A stretch of DNA of 16,813 nucleotides, from assembly GCA_001437855.1 (NCBI GenBank), contig LIBD01000007.1, positions 1-16,813 on the forward strand. Direction: 5' to 3'. Origin of the DNA: Actinobacteria bacterium BACL4 MAG-120820-bin23 (lineage in GTDB: Bacteria; Actinomycetota; Actinomycetes; Nanopelagicales; Nanopelagicaceae). Of this stretch, positions 1-6,945 are shown one piece after another. Both the position numbers and the translations under genes were made by a program. The number at the start of each line of letters is the position of its first letter. Within the stretch, counting starts at the first letter, position 1. The notes under the pieces were generated by a model. That model ran no database searches, was not told the origin of the DNA, and was given only the letters and a program-made list of their open reading frames with translations.

Positions 1-938
1 GTAACTGTTTGACCAAATAAACCAGCCCCAATTGCACCTGTCTTACTAAAAATTTGCACCTTACCGCCAAAGAATTCACGCCACTGAGCAATACTTTCAC
101 TTTCTGATCCTTCGGTTAGATAAATATGTCTAGCTCTTGGCTCTCCCCCAATTAATGTTACATTTTCCAATAATTTATTATCTTCACCTAGAACAATTTG
201 TTCGGTGCTATTTACCATTCCATGATCTGAGGTGACCCATACTCGAGTACCTTCTGGTACTGATTGAATTATCTTAGAAATAAATTCACCTACCTGCTGC
301 AGTGCGGTTAGCCATTTATCTGATCCAACTCCATCGCTATGGCCAGCTGAATCTAAAGTATTTAAATAGGTATAAACAAAGGATGGCTTTGGCGCTAAGG
401 CGAGCTTTACTGCTTGAACCATCTCATCAATTCCATTTGCGCCAACATATTTTGCACCCCTAAGCGCTGCCTGCGTAAAACCGCTACCTTCATATCGCTT
501 TGCGGCAACATGTGTGACTGAAATTGAGTTGCTCATAGCTCGTTCAAAAAAAGTTGGCACTTTTTGCCACATTACCGGATCAACTCTTTCATCCCACTTT
601 AAGGCATTTAATAATCGATTATCACTTCTTGGTACTCGAACTGTGTAGCCCAACATGCCATGTACTCCCGGTAATACACCAGTGCCTAAGGTAGACAAAC
701 TTGTTGCTGTAGTTGATGGAAAATTTGCAAACAAACTTTGGTGAAACTTAACCTCGCTAAATACGGAAAACTGATCACCGTACTTATCAACTGCATCTTT
801 TCCCATTCCATCTATCAAAATTAGGCATTCACGCATACCAGATTGACCAATTCCTAGTGGGTCAATGGTTTGAGGTAAGCCAAGTGAGTTAAAGATTGAG
901 TTAGTCAAATCTGCTAAACCAAATTTTTTAGTATTCAA
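1..938 (-). CDS. Alkaline phosphatase-family nucleotide pyrophosphatase/phosphodiesterase (3' end beyond window)
   Basis: About 312 residues are visible and the frame runs open off the left edge, so the C-terminus is missing. The family (Phosphodiest, alkaline phosphatase superfamily) hydrolyses phosphodiester or phosphomonoester bonds with two divalent metals. Visible metal and catalytic motifs are LIDGMG (Asp43), the nucleophile Thr in PSTTATS (Thr76 or Thr77), LDSAGHSDG (Asp196, His200) and TSDHGM (Asp238, His239). The start is TTG at 938: the codon directly upstream is an in-frame TAG, and an AGGAG lies 11 nt upstream (950-954). No signal peptide or membrane segment is seen, so it is probably cytoplasmic. 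It is divergent from parC. The substrate cannot be told from sequence; the family call is firm. Confidence 0.85.
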   Translation of the reverse strand, partial: MNTKKFGLADLTNSIFNSLGLPQTIDPLGIGQSGMRECLILIDGMGKDAVDKYGDQFSVFSEVKFHQSLFANFPSTTATSLSTLGTGVLPGVHGMLGYTVRVPRSDNRLLNALKWDERVDPVMWQKVPTFFERAMSNSISVTHVAAKRYEGSGFTQAALRGAKYVGANGIDEMVQAVKLALAPKPSFVYTYLNTLDSAGHSDGVGSDKWLTALQQVGEFISKIIQSVPEGTRVWVTSDHGMVNSTEQIVLGEDNKLLENVTLIGGEPRARHIYLTEGSESESIAQWREFFGGKVQIFSKTGAIGAGLFGQTV

Positions 939-1011
939 CTAGACAGCTGCTCCTAAGCAAATATTCCGGTGATTTAGCGATAAATTCAGCACATCTCTTG
1001 CATAGATATTT

Positions 1012-1038
1012 TTTACAATCATGCCTAAAGGTTATCAT
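1012..1038 (+). promoter_or_regulatory. Candidate parC promoter
   Basis: TTTACA (1012-1017) and TATCAT (1033-1038) each match the sigma-70 consensus at five of six positions, but the spacer is only 15 nt, shorter than usual. Transcription would start near 1045, about 65 nt before the parC ATG. It lies in the 171-bp gap between the divergent phosphodiesterase and parC genes. This is a weak call made by inspection alone. Confidence 0.3.
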
Positions 1039-1109
1039 TTCAATAAAAGTAAGAGATTATGGCTTGTCGATGACCAGTTTTAGTGAGATCTCTTGGCAAG
1101 ATACGCCTT

Positions 1110-2609
1110 ATGGCTAAAACTCCAAAGGTGGTAACTCCAAAAGCTGGTGAAAACCCTGGCCGAATAATTGATATTGATGTTGCCTCAGAAATGTCAGAGT
1201 CATTTCTTGAGTATGCCTACTCTGTTATTTACTCACGTGCGCTACCAGATGCCCGTGATGGTTTAAAGCCAGTACAACGACGCATTCTGCATCAGATGAA
1301 TGAGATGGGATTACGGCCAGACAAAGGTCATGTTAAGTGTGCACGAGTTGTTGGTGATGTAATGGGAAAACTTCATCCACATGGTGATGGCGCAATTTAT
1401 GATGCCATGGTTCGAATGGCGCAAAGTTTTTCAATGCGCCTGCCACTAATTGATGGGCATGGAAATTTCGGCTCACTAGATTCAGGGCCAGCTGCAATGC
1501 GTTACACCGAATCCCGACTTGCACCCTCTGCCATGATGATGGTTGATGAATCTGATGAAGATACCGTCAACTTTGGCGCAAATTACGATGGTCAAATTTT
1601 AGAGCCACAAGTTTTACCAGCTGCCTTTCCAAATCTTTTAGTTAATGGTGCAACTGGTATTGCCGTGGGTATGGCAACAAATATGGCTCCGCATAATCTA
1701 GCTGAGGTAATTGCTGCGGCTAAGCATTTAATGGAAAATCCAAAGGCAACCTTAAAGCAGTTAATGAAAATTGTGCCAGGACCAGATTTTCCAACTGGTG
1801 GACATTTAGTTGCTACCGAAGGAATTGCTGATGCTTATGCAAATGGTCGCGGCTCATTTAAAGTTAGAGCAACCACTGTGATTGAGAAAATTACCGCTAG
1901 AAAACAGGGAATTGTCATTACTGAACTGCCCTACAACATTGGGCCTGAAAAAATTGTCGAAAAAATTGCTGATCTAGTGAAGGCTAAAAAGATTCAAGGT
2001 ATCTCAGATATTGTGGATTTATCTGATGGTCAATCTGGAACCAAGGTTGTTGTTGAGATTAAAAATGGTTACGAGCCAGCTGAAGTATTAGAGCACCTAT
2101 ATCGATTAACTCCGATGGAGGATGCCTTCTCTATTAATGCGGTGGCCTTAGTAAATGGAAAGCCACTCACCCTTGGATTAAAGGATCTACTACAAGTCTT
2201 CATCGATCATCGCATTGAGGTAGTAAAGCGCAGATCAATCTTTAGAAAAGCTAAGGCTCAGGGGCGATTGAATTTAGTTGATGGACTTTTAAAAGCAATT
2301 GTTGATATCGATAAGGTAATCAAATTGATTAGAGGTAGCGAAGATGCCACAGTGGCAAAGGCGGGCTTAATTAAAACTTTTAAATTAAGCGATGAGCAAG
2401 CAACTTATATTTTGGATATGCCGCTTAGACGTCTTACTAAAATGAGCAAAATTGAACTTGAGACAGAGGCCAAAGAATTAAAGGCTACAATCTCCACCTT
2501 AACTGCAATCCTAAAAACAGAGGAGAGCATCAAAGCCAAGGTGTCTGAGGAGCTAAGTGATATTGAAAAGAAGTACGCCTCACCTCGCCGCACCCGCCTT
2601 GTTGCATAA
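1110..2609 (+). CDS. parC: DNA topoisomerase IV subunit A, C-terminal domain absent
   Basis: This is the DNA breakage-reunion subunit of type IIA topoisomerase, which pairs with ParE to decatenate and relax DNA. The winged-helix region carries GKLHPHGDGAIYDAM with Gly94 at the E. coli GyrA Ser83 position and Asp98 at the Asp87 position. The catalytic tyrosine is Tyr132 in AAMRYTESRL. The tower and coiled-coil follow to about residue 490. The protein is 499 residues and stops right after SPRRTR, the equivalent of the end of the GyrA 59-kDa domain; the beta-pinwheel DNA-wrapping domain (about 300 residues in typical actinobacterial ParC) is missing. I chose ATG 1110 over GTG 1083 because homologues have about 15-20 residues before the DIDV motif; neither start has a clear Shine-Dalgarno. 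ParC rather than GyrA is inferred from the motif wording and the nearby sigA/DUF7455/parE context. Confidence 0.9.
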   Translation: MAKTPKVVTPKAGENPGRIIDIDVASEMSESFLEYAYSVIYSRALPDARDGLKPVQRRILHQMNEMGLRPDKGHVKCARVVGDVMGKLHPHGDGAIYDAMVRMAQSFSMRLPLIDGHGNFGSLDSGPAAMRYTESRLAPSAMMMVDESDEDTVNFGANYDGQILEPQVLPAAFPNLLVNGATGIAVGMATNMAPHNLAEVIAAAKHLMENPKATLKQLMKIVPGPDFPTGGHLVATEGIADAYANGRGSFKVRATTVIEKITARKQGIVITELPYNIGPEKIVEKIADLVKAKKIQGISDIVDLSDGQSGTKVVVEIKNGYEPAEVLEHLYRLTPMEDAFSINAVALVNGKPLTLGLKDLLQVFIDHRIEVVKRRSIFRKAKAQGRLNLVDGLLKAIVDIDKVIKLIRGSEDATVAKAGLIKTFKLSDEQATYILDMPLRRLTKMSKIELETEAKELKATISTLTAILKTEESIKAKVSEELSDIEKKYASPRRTRLVA

Positions 2610-2614
2610 GCAAC
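2601..2614. repeat. Small inverted repeat around the parC stop codon
   Basis: A perfect 5-bp inverted repeat, GTTGC-ATAA-GCAAC, places the parC TAA (2607-2609) in the four-base loop. It ends one base before the TTG start of the next gene. There is no U-tract, so it is not a standard terminator. It may be chance, or it may affect termination-reinitiation between the two genes. Confidence 0.35.
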
Positions 2615-2615
2615 T

Positions 2616-4214
2616 TTGATCTCAACAAATGCATTAGAGCTTCGCGCTGCCGCCAGATTATTGGTTAAAGATGTAACTATCCGAATCAATCATGGTGATC
2701 GAATTGGTTTTGTTGGCCGAAATGGTGCTGGTAAATCAACACTTGCCAAAGTTTTAGCTGGTGAAACTATGCCAGCAGGTGGTGCGGTAAATCGCACTGG
2801 CAAAATTGGATACCTGCCGCAGGATCCACGAACCGGTGAAGATCAGGGAACAGTAATTGATCGAATCCTTTCAGTTCGCGAATTAGATTTAATCGCAAAA
2901 AGAATGCGTACAGTTGAAGAGGAAATGGCGACCTCGCAAGGAAAAGATTTAGAAAAAGCTATGGAGCGCTACACCAGAGTTGAGCATGAGTTTTCGGCAG
3001 CTGGTGGCTATGCAGCTGCGGCTGAAGCAGAAGCAATTGCCTCATCCCTTGGTGTACCCAATAACCTATTTGACCAACAACTAAGCGCATTATCTGGTGG
3101 GCAAAGAAGAAGAATTGAACTAGCTAGAATTTTATTTTCTGGCGCAGAATCTCTAATTTTAGATGAGCCCACTAACCACTTAGATGCTGACTCTATTATC
3201 TGGCTGCGCGAGTTTTTACTTAAGTATCCAGGTGGATTAGTAATTATCAGCCATGATGTTAACTTGATTGAAACTGTAGTCAATAAGGTCTTCTACCTTG
3301 ATGCAAATCGAAATGTAATTGATGTTTACAACATGAGCTGGAAGAACTATTTACTCCAGCGAGAAGCAGATGAGCATAGAAGAAAACGTGAGCGAGCTAA
3401 TGCTGAAAAGAAGGCTGAAATTTTACAAAAGCAGGGTGAAAAGATGCGAGCCAAAGCAAGCAAGGCAAGCGTTGCGCAGGGAATGCTCAGACGAGCAGAA
3501 AAATTACGGAGTGGCTTAGAAGATGTTAGAAAGGTTGATCGAGTTGCAAAACTTCGCTTTCCAACACCTGCTCCTTGTGGAAAGACACCAATTACCGCAA
3601 GTGAATTATCTAAATCATATGGCTCACTTGAAATCTTTACCGATGTAGAGCTGGCAATAGATAAGGGATCTCGCGTAGTAATTCTTGGCTTAAATGGTGC
3701 TGGTAAAACAACTTTGCTTAGAATTTTAGCTGGCGATTTAGAACCTGATACTGGTCAGGTAGAGGCCGGTCACGGTTTAAAAATAGGTTACTACGCCCAA
3801 GAGCATGAGACCTTAGATTATGAACGAACCGTGCTTGAAAATATGTTAAGTGCAACTAAAGATATAAGAGAGCCTGAAGCTAGAAATGTATTAGGTTCAT
3901 TTTTATTTACCGGAGATGATGTTCATAAGCAGGTTAAGGTTTTAAGTGGTGGGGAACGTACCAGACTGGCCTTAGCATTATTAGTAGTAAGTGCGGCAAA
4001 TGTTTTACTTCTAGATGAGCCGACAAATAACTTAGATCCAGCTTCTAGAGAAGAAATACTTGGTGCTCTTACTGAGTATCAAGGCGCGGTAATTTTAGTT
4101 TCCCACGATGCTGGCGCTGTTGAAGCACTAAAACCAGAGCGAGTACTGCTTCTGCCAGATGGTGATGAGGATTTATGGAAAGATGAGTATTTTGATCTAG
4201 TAACTATTGATTAA
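2616..4214 (+). CDS. ABC-F family ATPase (ribosome-associated type)
   Basis: This is a soluble protein of 532 residues with two ABC ATPase domains and no membrane segments. ABC-F proteins act on ribosomes, either as translation factors or as antibiotic-protection factors. Domain 1 has Walker A GRNGAGKST (34-42), signature LSGGQ (159-163) and Walker B ILDEPTNHLD. A charged linker spans about 230-318. Domain 2 has Walker A GLNGAGKTT (358-366), signature LSGGE (443-447) and LLLDEPTNNLD. The start is TTG 2616, six bases after the parC stop and in the same frame; the N-terminus MISTNALELR matches the usual ABC-F beginning. There is no Shine-Dalgarno, so translational coupling to parC is likely. 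Its stop overlaps the parE stop by 4 bp. The ABC-F subtype is not assigned. Confidence 0.93.
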   Translation: MISTNALELRAAARLLVKDVTIRINHGDRIGFVGRNGAGKSTLAKVLAGETMPAGGAVNRTGKIGYLPQDPRTGEDQGTVIDRILSVRELDLIAKRMRTVEEEMATSQGKDLEKAMERYTRVEHEFSAAGGYAAAAEAEAIASSLGVPNNLFDQQLSALSGGQRRRIELARILFSGAESLILDEPTNHLDADSIIWLREFLLKYPGGLVIISHDVNLIETVVNKVFYLDANRNVIDVYNMSWKNYLLQREADEHRRKRERANAEKKAEILQKQGEKMRAKASKASVAQGMLRRAEKLRSGLEDVRKVDRVAKLRFPTPAPCGKTPITASELSKSYGSLEIFTDVELAIDKGSRVVILGLNGAGKTTLLRILAGDLEPDTGQVEAGHGLKIGYYAQEHETLDYERTVLENMLSATKDIREPEARNVLGSFLFTGDDVHKQVKVLSGGERTRLALALLVVSAANVLLLDEPTNNLDPASREEILGALTEYQGAVILVSHDAGAVEALKPERVLLLPDGDEDLWKDEYFDLVTID

Positions 4215-5428
4215 GCGTCGATTCGCTCTCTATCAATATCAGCGTTAGAAATAAAATCTTTTCTTGGGGCAACCTCATTACCCATTAATAATTCAAACAT
4301 TGCCTCAGCCTTTGTTACATCCTTCATGGTGATTCTGCGCAGGGTGCGATGCTCTGGATCCATTGTGGTCTCCCGCAATTGATCCGCATCCATCTCACCT
4401 AATCCTTTATAACGCTGGATCGGCTCTTTCCATCTTTTACCATCTTTTTTAAGTTGAGCAATTACTTTTTTCATCTCATCATCTGAGTAGGTGTAGAAAA
4501 CTTCTCCTCTTTTGCCACCGATTACATCAATTCGATGAAGTGGCGGGATAGCAGCGAATACTCGCCCAGCCTCAACTAAGCGGCGCATATAAGAGTTAAA
4601 CAATGTTAGAAGCAGGCACCTAATGTGCGCGCCATCAACATCAGCATCTGACATAAGGATTACGCGGCCATATCTGGCATCATTAATATCAAATGATTTA
4701 CCACTGCCAGCTCCGATTACCTGAATAATTGATGCACACTCATTATTTTCTAGCATCTGCGAAAGCGATGCTTTTTGGACATTTAAAATCTTTCCTCTAA
4801 TTGGCAAGATTGCTTGAAACTCTGAATTTCTAGCCGCTTTTGTAGTGCCAAGGGCAGAATCTCCCTCGACAATAAATAACTCTGTTCTAGTTGGATCATC
4901 AGATCTGCAATCAGATAATTTAGTTGGTAAAGATGAGCTTTCCAGAGCGTTTTTGCGACGCTGCAAATCTTTATGCGCTCTGGCTGAAATTCTTGTTCTA
5001 GAAGCATTTGCAATCTTCTCCAAGATCAAGCGGCCAGTGGCCTTATCTATTCTCTTGGTGGTATTAAAAAATGCCTTCATCTCATCGGCAACTACTTGGC
5101 CAACAATTTTTGCAGCTGCTGCTGTTCCCAATACCTCTTTAGTTTGGCCTTCAAATTGTGGCTCAGACATTCGAACAGTTACGACTGCAGTTAATCCTTC
5201 TTGCACATCATCTTTTATGACATCTGCCTCATTATTTTTTAAAGTTTTAGTTGCTCGTAACACATCATTTACTGCCTTGGTTAATGCTTTTTCAAAACCT
5301 GCAACATGTGTTCCACCCTTAGGGGTTGAAATAATATTTACAAAGGATGAAACTGTTGCTTCATAACCATTTCCCCACTGCATCGCAATATCTACACCCA
5401 TCTCGCGCTCTACCTCAGTTGGAGTCAT
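4211..5428 (-). CDS. parE: ParE C-terminal fragment (transducer end and TOPRIM)
   Basis: This is the 3' part of the split gene, 405 residues from the ATG at 5428. The open frame actually extends back to 5506, where an in-frame TGA lies at 5507-5509. That upstream stretch encodes authentic ParE residues, so the ATG is almost certainly internal and not a true start. TOPRIM motifs are present: IVEGDSALG (catalytic Glu), PIRGKILNVQKA, and MSDADVDGAHIR (Asp-x-Asp metal site). They are followed by QRYKGLGEMDADQL and the terminal APRKDFI region. The stop codon interleaves with that of the ABC-F gene on the other strand. Confidence 0.85.
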   Translation of the reverse strand: MTPTEVEREMGVDIAMQWGNGYEATVSSFVNIISTPKGGTHVAGFEKALTKAVNDVLRATKTLKNNEADVIKDDVQEGLTAVVTVRMSEPQFEGQTKEVLGTAAAAKIVGQVVADEMKAFFNTTKRIDKATGRLILEKIANASRTRISARAHKDLQRRKNALESSSLPTKLSDCRSDDPTRTELFIVEGDSALGTTKAARNSEFQAILPIRGKILNVQKASLSQMLENNECASIIQVIGAGSGKSFDINDARYGRVILMSDADVDGAHIRCLLLTLFNSYMRRLVEAGRVFAAIPPLHRIDVIGGKRGEVFYTYSDDEMKKVIAQLKKDGKRWKEPIQRYKGLGEMDADQLRETTMDPEHRTLRRITMKDVTKAEAMFELLMGNEVAPRKDFISNADIDRERIDA

Positions 5429-5442
5429 ATGACCCTTTTCAT

Positions 5443-6333
5443 CTAAGACTGGAACATTTTCAGTGTAGGCACCACTGCCTGCAATTCGAATAACTTCACC
5501 ACTGGATCATCTGGCCTTAGGAATGTACAAAACTCGGAGATGCCGCCCTTATGAGTAAAAGTCTCAATAGTTTTAGCTTTGGTGCGACTGTCATTTACTA
5601 CCAGCGTTAATCCTGGAACTAAATATGAGGTTTGTCTTGCCCTGTCATATATATCTTCAATTGATAACTCAGCCTCTTTTAAAAATATCTGTTTATCAAA
5701 CCACCATTTAATTCGCGTGCCAGTTACCTTAGAAGAAACCTTGCCAATAACTCTGAGTCCAGATTTTTCAGTAAAGCTTGCATTTGGTCCATCGCCTTCA
5801 AAAATACCAGCATGTCCGCGCTTAAATGACATCCAATAAATTTTGCTATCGCGATCAACCTCAACATCTAATCTGGAAGCTAGCGCATTTACTACTGATG
5901 CACCCACACCATGTAATCCACCAGAGGCAGCGTAGGAGCCACCACCAAATTTTCCACCCGCATGTAATTTAGTCATCACAACTTCAACACCAGTTAGCCC
6001 AGTCTTTGGCTCTTTATCTACTGGTATACCGCGACCATCATCATGTACTTCAACTGAACCATCAGCTTCTAAATTAATTTCGATTTTCTGACAATGCCCA
6101 GCTAACGCTTCATCAACTGCGTTATCAATTATTTCCCATAAACAATGCATAAGACCGCGAGAATCGGTGGTGCCGATATACATGCCAGGCCGTTTACGAA
6201 CCGCCTCTAAACCTTCTAGAACTGATAAATCTTTAGCGGTATAACTACTTATGATTGCTGCAGAGGTACCATCATCTGCTTTTGCGCTCTTAGTTGCCAC
6301 GGTTGGTAAGGTTATCGAGGCTTGTACCACCAA
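5443..6333 (-). CDS. parE: ParE N-terminal fragment (GHKL ATPase and start of transducer)
   Basis: This is the 5' part of the split gene, 296 residues, of which the last 16 are out of frame. The GHKL ATP-binding motifs are complete: EIIDNAVDEA (catalytic Glu and Mg-binding Asn), DDGRGIPVD (Asp for adenine), and GGKFGGGSYAASGGLHGVGASVVNAL (the ATP lid and glycine loop). The leader of about 30 residues before SSYTAKDLSVLEGLEAVRKRPGMYIG is variable in the family. Alone, this fragment lacks TOPRIM and could not form an active enzyme. Confidence 0.85.
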   Translation of the reverse strand: MVVQASITLPTVATKSAKADDGTSAAIISSYTAKDLSVLEGLEAVRKRPGMYIGTTDSRGLMHCLWEIIDNAVDEALAGHCQKIEINLEADGSVEVHDDGRGIPVDKEPKTGLTGVEVVMTKLHAGGKFGGGSYAASGGLHGVGASVVNALASRLDVEVDRDSKIYWMSFKRGHAGIFEGDGPNASFTEKSGLRVIGKVSSKVTGTRIKWWFDKQIFLKEAELSIEDIYDRARQTSYLVPGLTLVVNDSRTKAKTIETFTHKGGISEFCTFLRPDDPVVKLFELQAVVPTLKMFQS

Positions 6334-6517
6334 CAGATGATCCGCGCCGAGATTGACCCGTATTTATGCCTAATTGATACAAAAATGAGATATTGACAAC
6401 AAATTCTCAGTATTTGAGCAAAAAATTTACTTAATTGAAACCAAATTCCAAGCCGGGAATAAAGTATTCATGGTTTGATGTTCCCCTAGCAGTAAATATA
6501 AGAGAGGCGGCAAGGCA
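6334..6517. promoter_or_regulatory. Divergent intergenic region, parE / DUF7455
   Basis: This 184-bp AT-rich gap must carry promoters for both divergent genes. The best plus-strand candidate is TTGAAA (6435-6440) with AATAAA (6458-6463) and a 17-nt spacer, giving a start near 6470 and a leader of about 48 nt. A perfect TTGACA at 6393-6398 has no acceptable -10 at 16-18 nt. On the minus strand only a poor TAAATA-like -10 near 6358-6363 is seen for parE. No hairpin, tRNA or small open frame is convincing here. Confidence 0.3.
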
Positions 6518-6733
6518 ATGAGTAATCAGATAACAATGGAACAAACTCCATTGAATTCATTAGATCGATGTGATCGTTGCGGTGCCCAAGCCTATGTCCG
6601 GGCGATCTTAGTTTCAGGCGGTCAACTATTATTTTGTGCCCACCATGCAAAAACTTACGCTGAAGGTCTAAAGCCAGTTGTAGCTGCTATTCAAGATGAG
6701 AGTGAAAAGCTAGCTGAGCAAGCAGCTAATTAA
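6518..6733 (+). CDS. DUF7455 small zinc-ribbon-like protein
   Basis: A 71-residue protein with LDRCDRCGAQAYVRAILVSG, then LLFCAHHAK, matching the DUF7455 family of actinobacteria. Cys18, Cys21, Cys40 and His42/His43 form a likely zinc site. Family members sit next to the primary sigma factor gene and parE in many actinobacteria, as here, but their function is unknown. ATG 6518 is preceded by a purine-rich GAGAGG (6502-6507) and AAGG (6512-6515). The stop overlaps that of the convergent CDGSH gene by 4 bp. Confidence 0.88.
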   Translation: MSNQITMEQTPLNSLDRCDRCGAQAYVRAILVSGGQLLFCAHHAKTYAEGLKPVVAAIQDESEKLAEQAAN

Positions 6734-6921
6734 TCTGTAGTAAATCCAGCTTCGCGGTGGCTGCCATCGCAAAATGGCTTATCTTTTGATGCCCCGCATC
6801 GACATAGTGAAAAATCGGTTTTGCTCTCAGTTACATTTCCATCAGCATCCACAAAATCTACGGTGCCAGTTACTCTGATTGAAGCATTTTTCTTAAACTG
6901 CATCTTGATGTTATCGCTCAT
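6730..6921 (-). CDS. CDGSH iron-sulfur domain protein
   Basis: A 63-residue protein ending in the CDGSH cluster motif: Cys40-x-Cys42, Pro49, Cys51-Asp-Gly-Ser-His55. Such three-Cys/one-His sites bind a redox-active [2Fe-2S] cluster. The N-terminal half is a short beta-rich stretch (IRVTGTVDFVDADGN). There is no membrane anchor, unlike mitoNEET, so it is cytoplasmic. The start is firm: AGGAG (overlapping 6927-6930) sits 5 nt before ATG 6921. It lies 24 bp downstream of sigA on the same strand with no terminator between, so the two are probably co-transcribed. The physiological role (redox sensing or cluster transfer) is not known. Confidence 0.9.
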   Translation of the reverse strand: MSDNIKMQFKKNASIRVTGTVDFVDADGNVTESKTDFSLCRCGASKDKPFCDGSHREAGFTTD

Positions 6922-6945
6922 ATTTTCTCCTATTTATTTAAGTGA

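Larger units (their letters stand above)
4211..6333 (-). pseudogene. parE: DNA topoisomerase IV subunit B, frameshifted
   Basis: This is the ATPase/TOPRIM subunit partner of ParC. The gene is split into two frames by the apparent loss of one base near 5491-5497. The upstream frame reads correctly through ...DDPVVK (Lys280) and then runs out of frame for 16 codons to a TAG at 5443. Stepping back one base restores VIRIAGSGAYTENVPVLDEKGHMTPTE, the expected continuation. Joined, the product is about 707 residues, normal for actinobacterial ParE. All other motifs are intact on both sides and no second lesion was found, so a sequencing or assembly error, or a very recent mutation, is more likely than long-standing decay. 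The start is GTG 6333 (TTG 6336 is also possible); no clear ribosome binding site is seen. Confidence 0.85.

Noticed and set aside
2610..4214. Search for a frameshifted ParC C-terminal domain downstream of parC
   Set aside because: The sequence immediately after the stop is conserved ABC-F coding from its first codons; no pinwheel motif such as a GyrA box was seen in other frames.
4845..5366. 173-codon open frame on the plus strand opposite parE
   Set aside because: It lies wholly antisense to conserved ParE transducer/TOPRIM coding sequence, shows no family motif and has no ribosome site; a shadow frame.
5485..5505. Programmed -1 ribosomal frameshift in parE
   Set aside because: No X-XXY-YYZ slippery heptamer or evident downstream stem is present at the frame change, and parE is not known to use frameshifting. 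An indel is simpler, so this is kept only as an alternative.
6393..6398. Perfect TTGACA -35 hexamer upstream of DUF7455
   Set aside because: No acceptable -10 hexamer occurs 15-19 nt downstream on the plus strand, and its complement gives no better pair towards parE.
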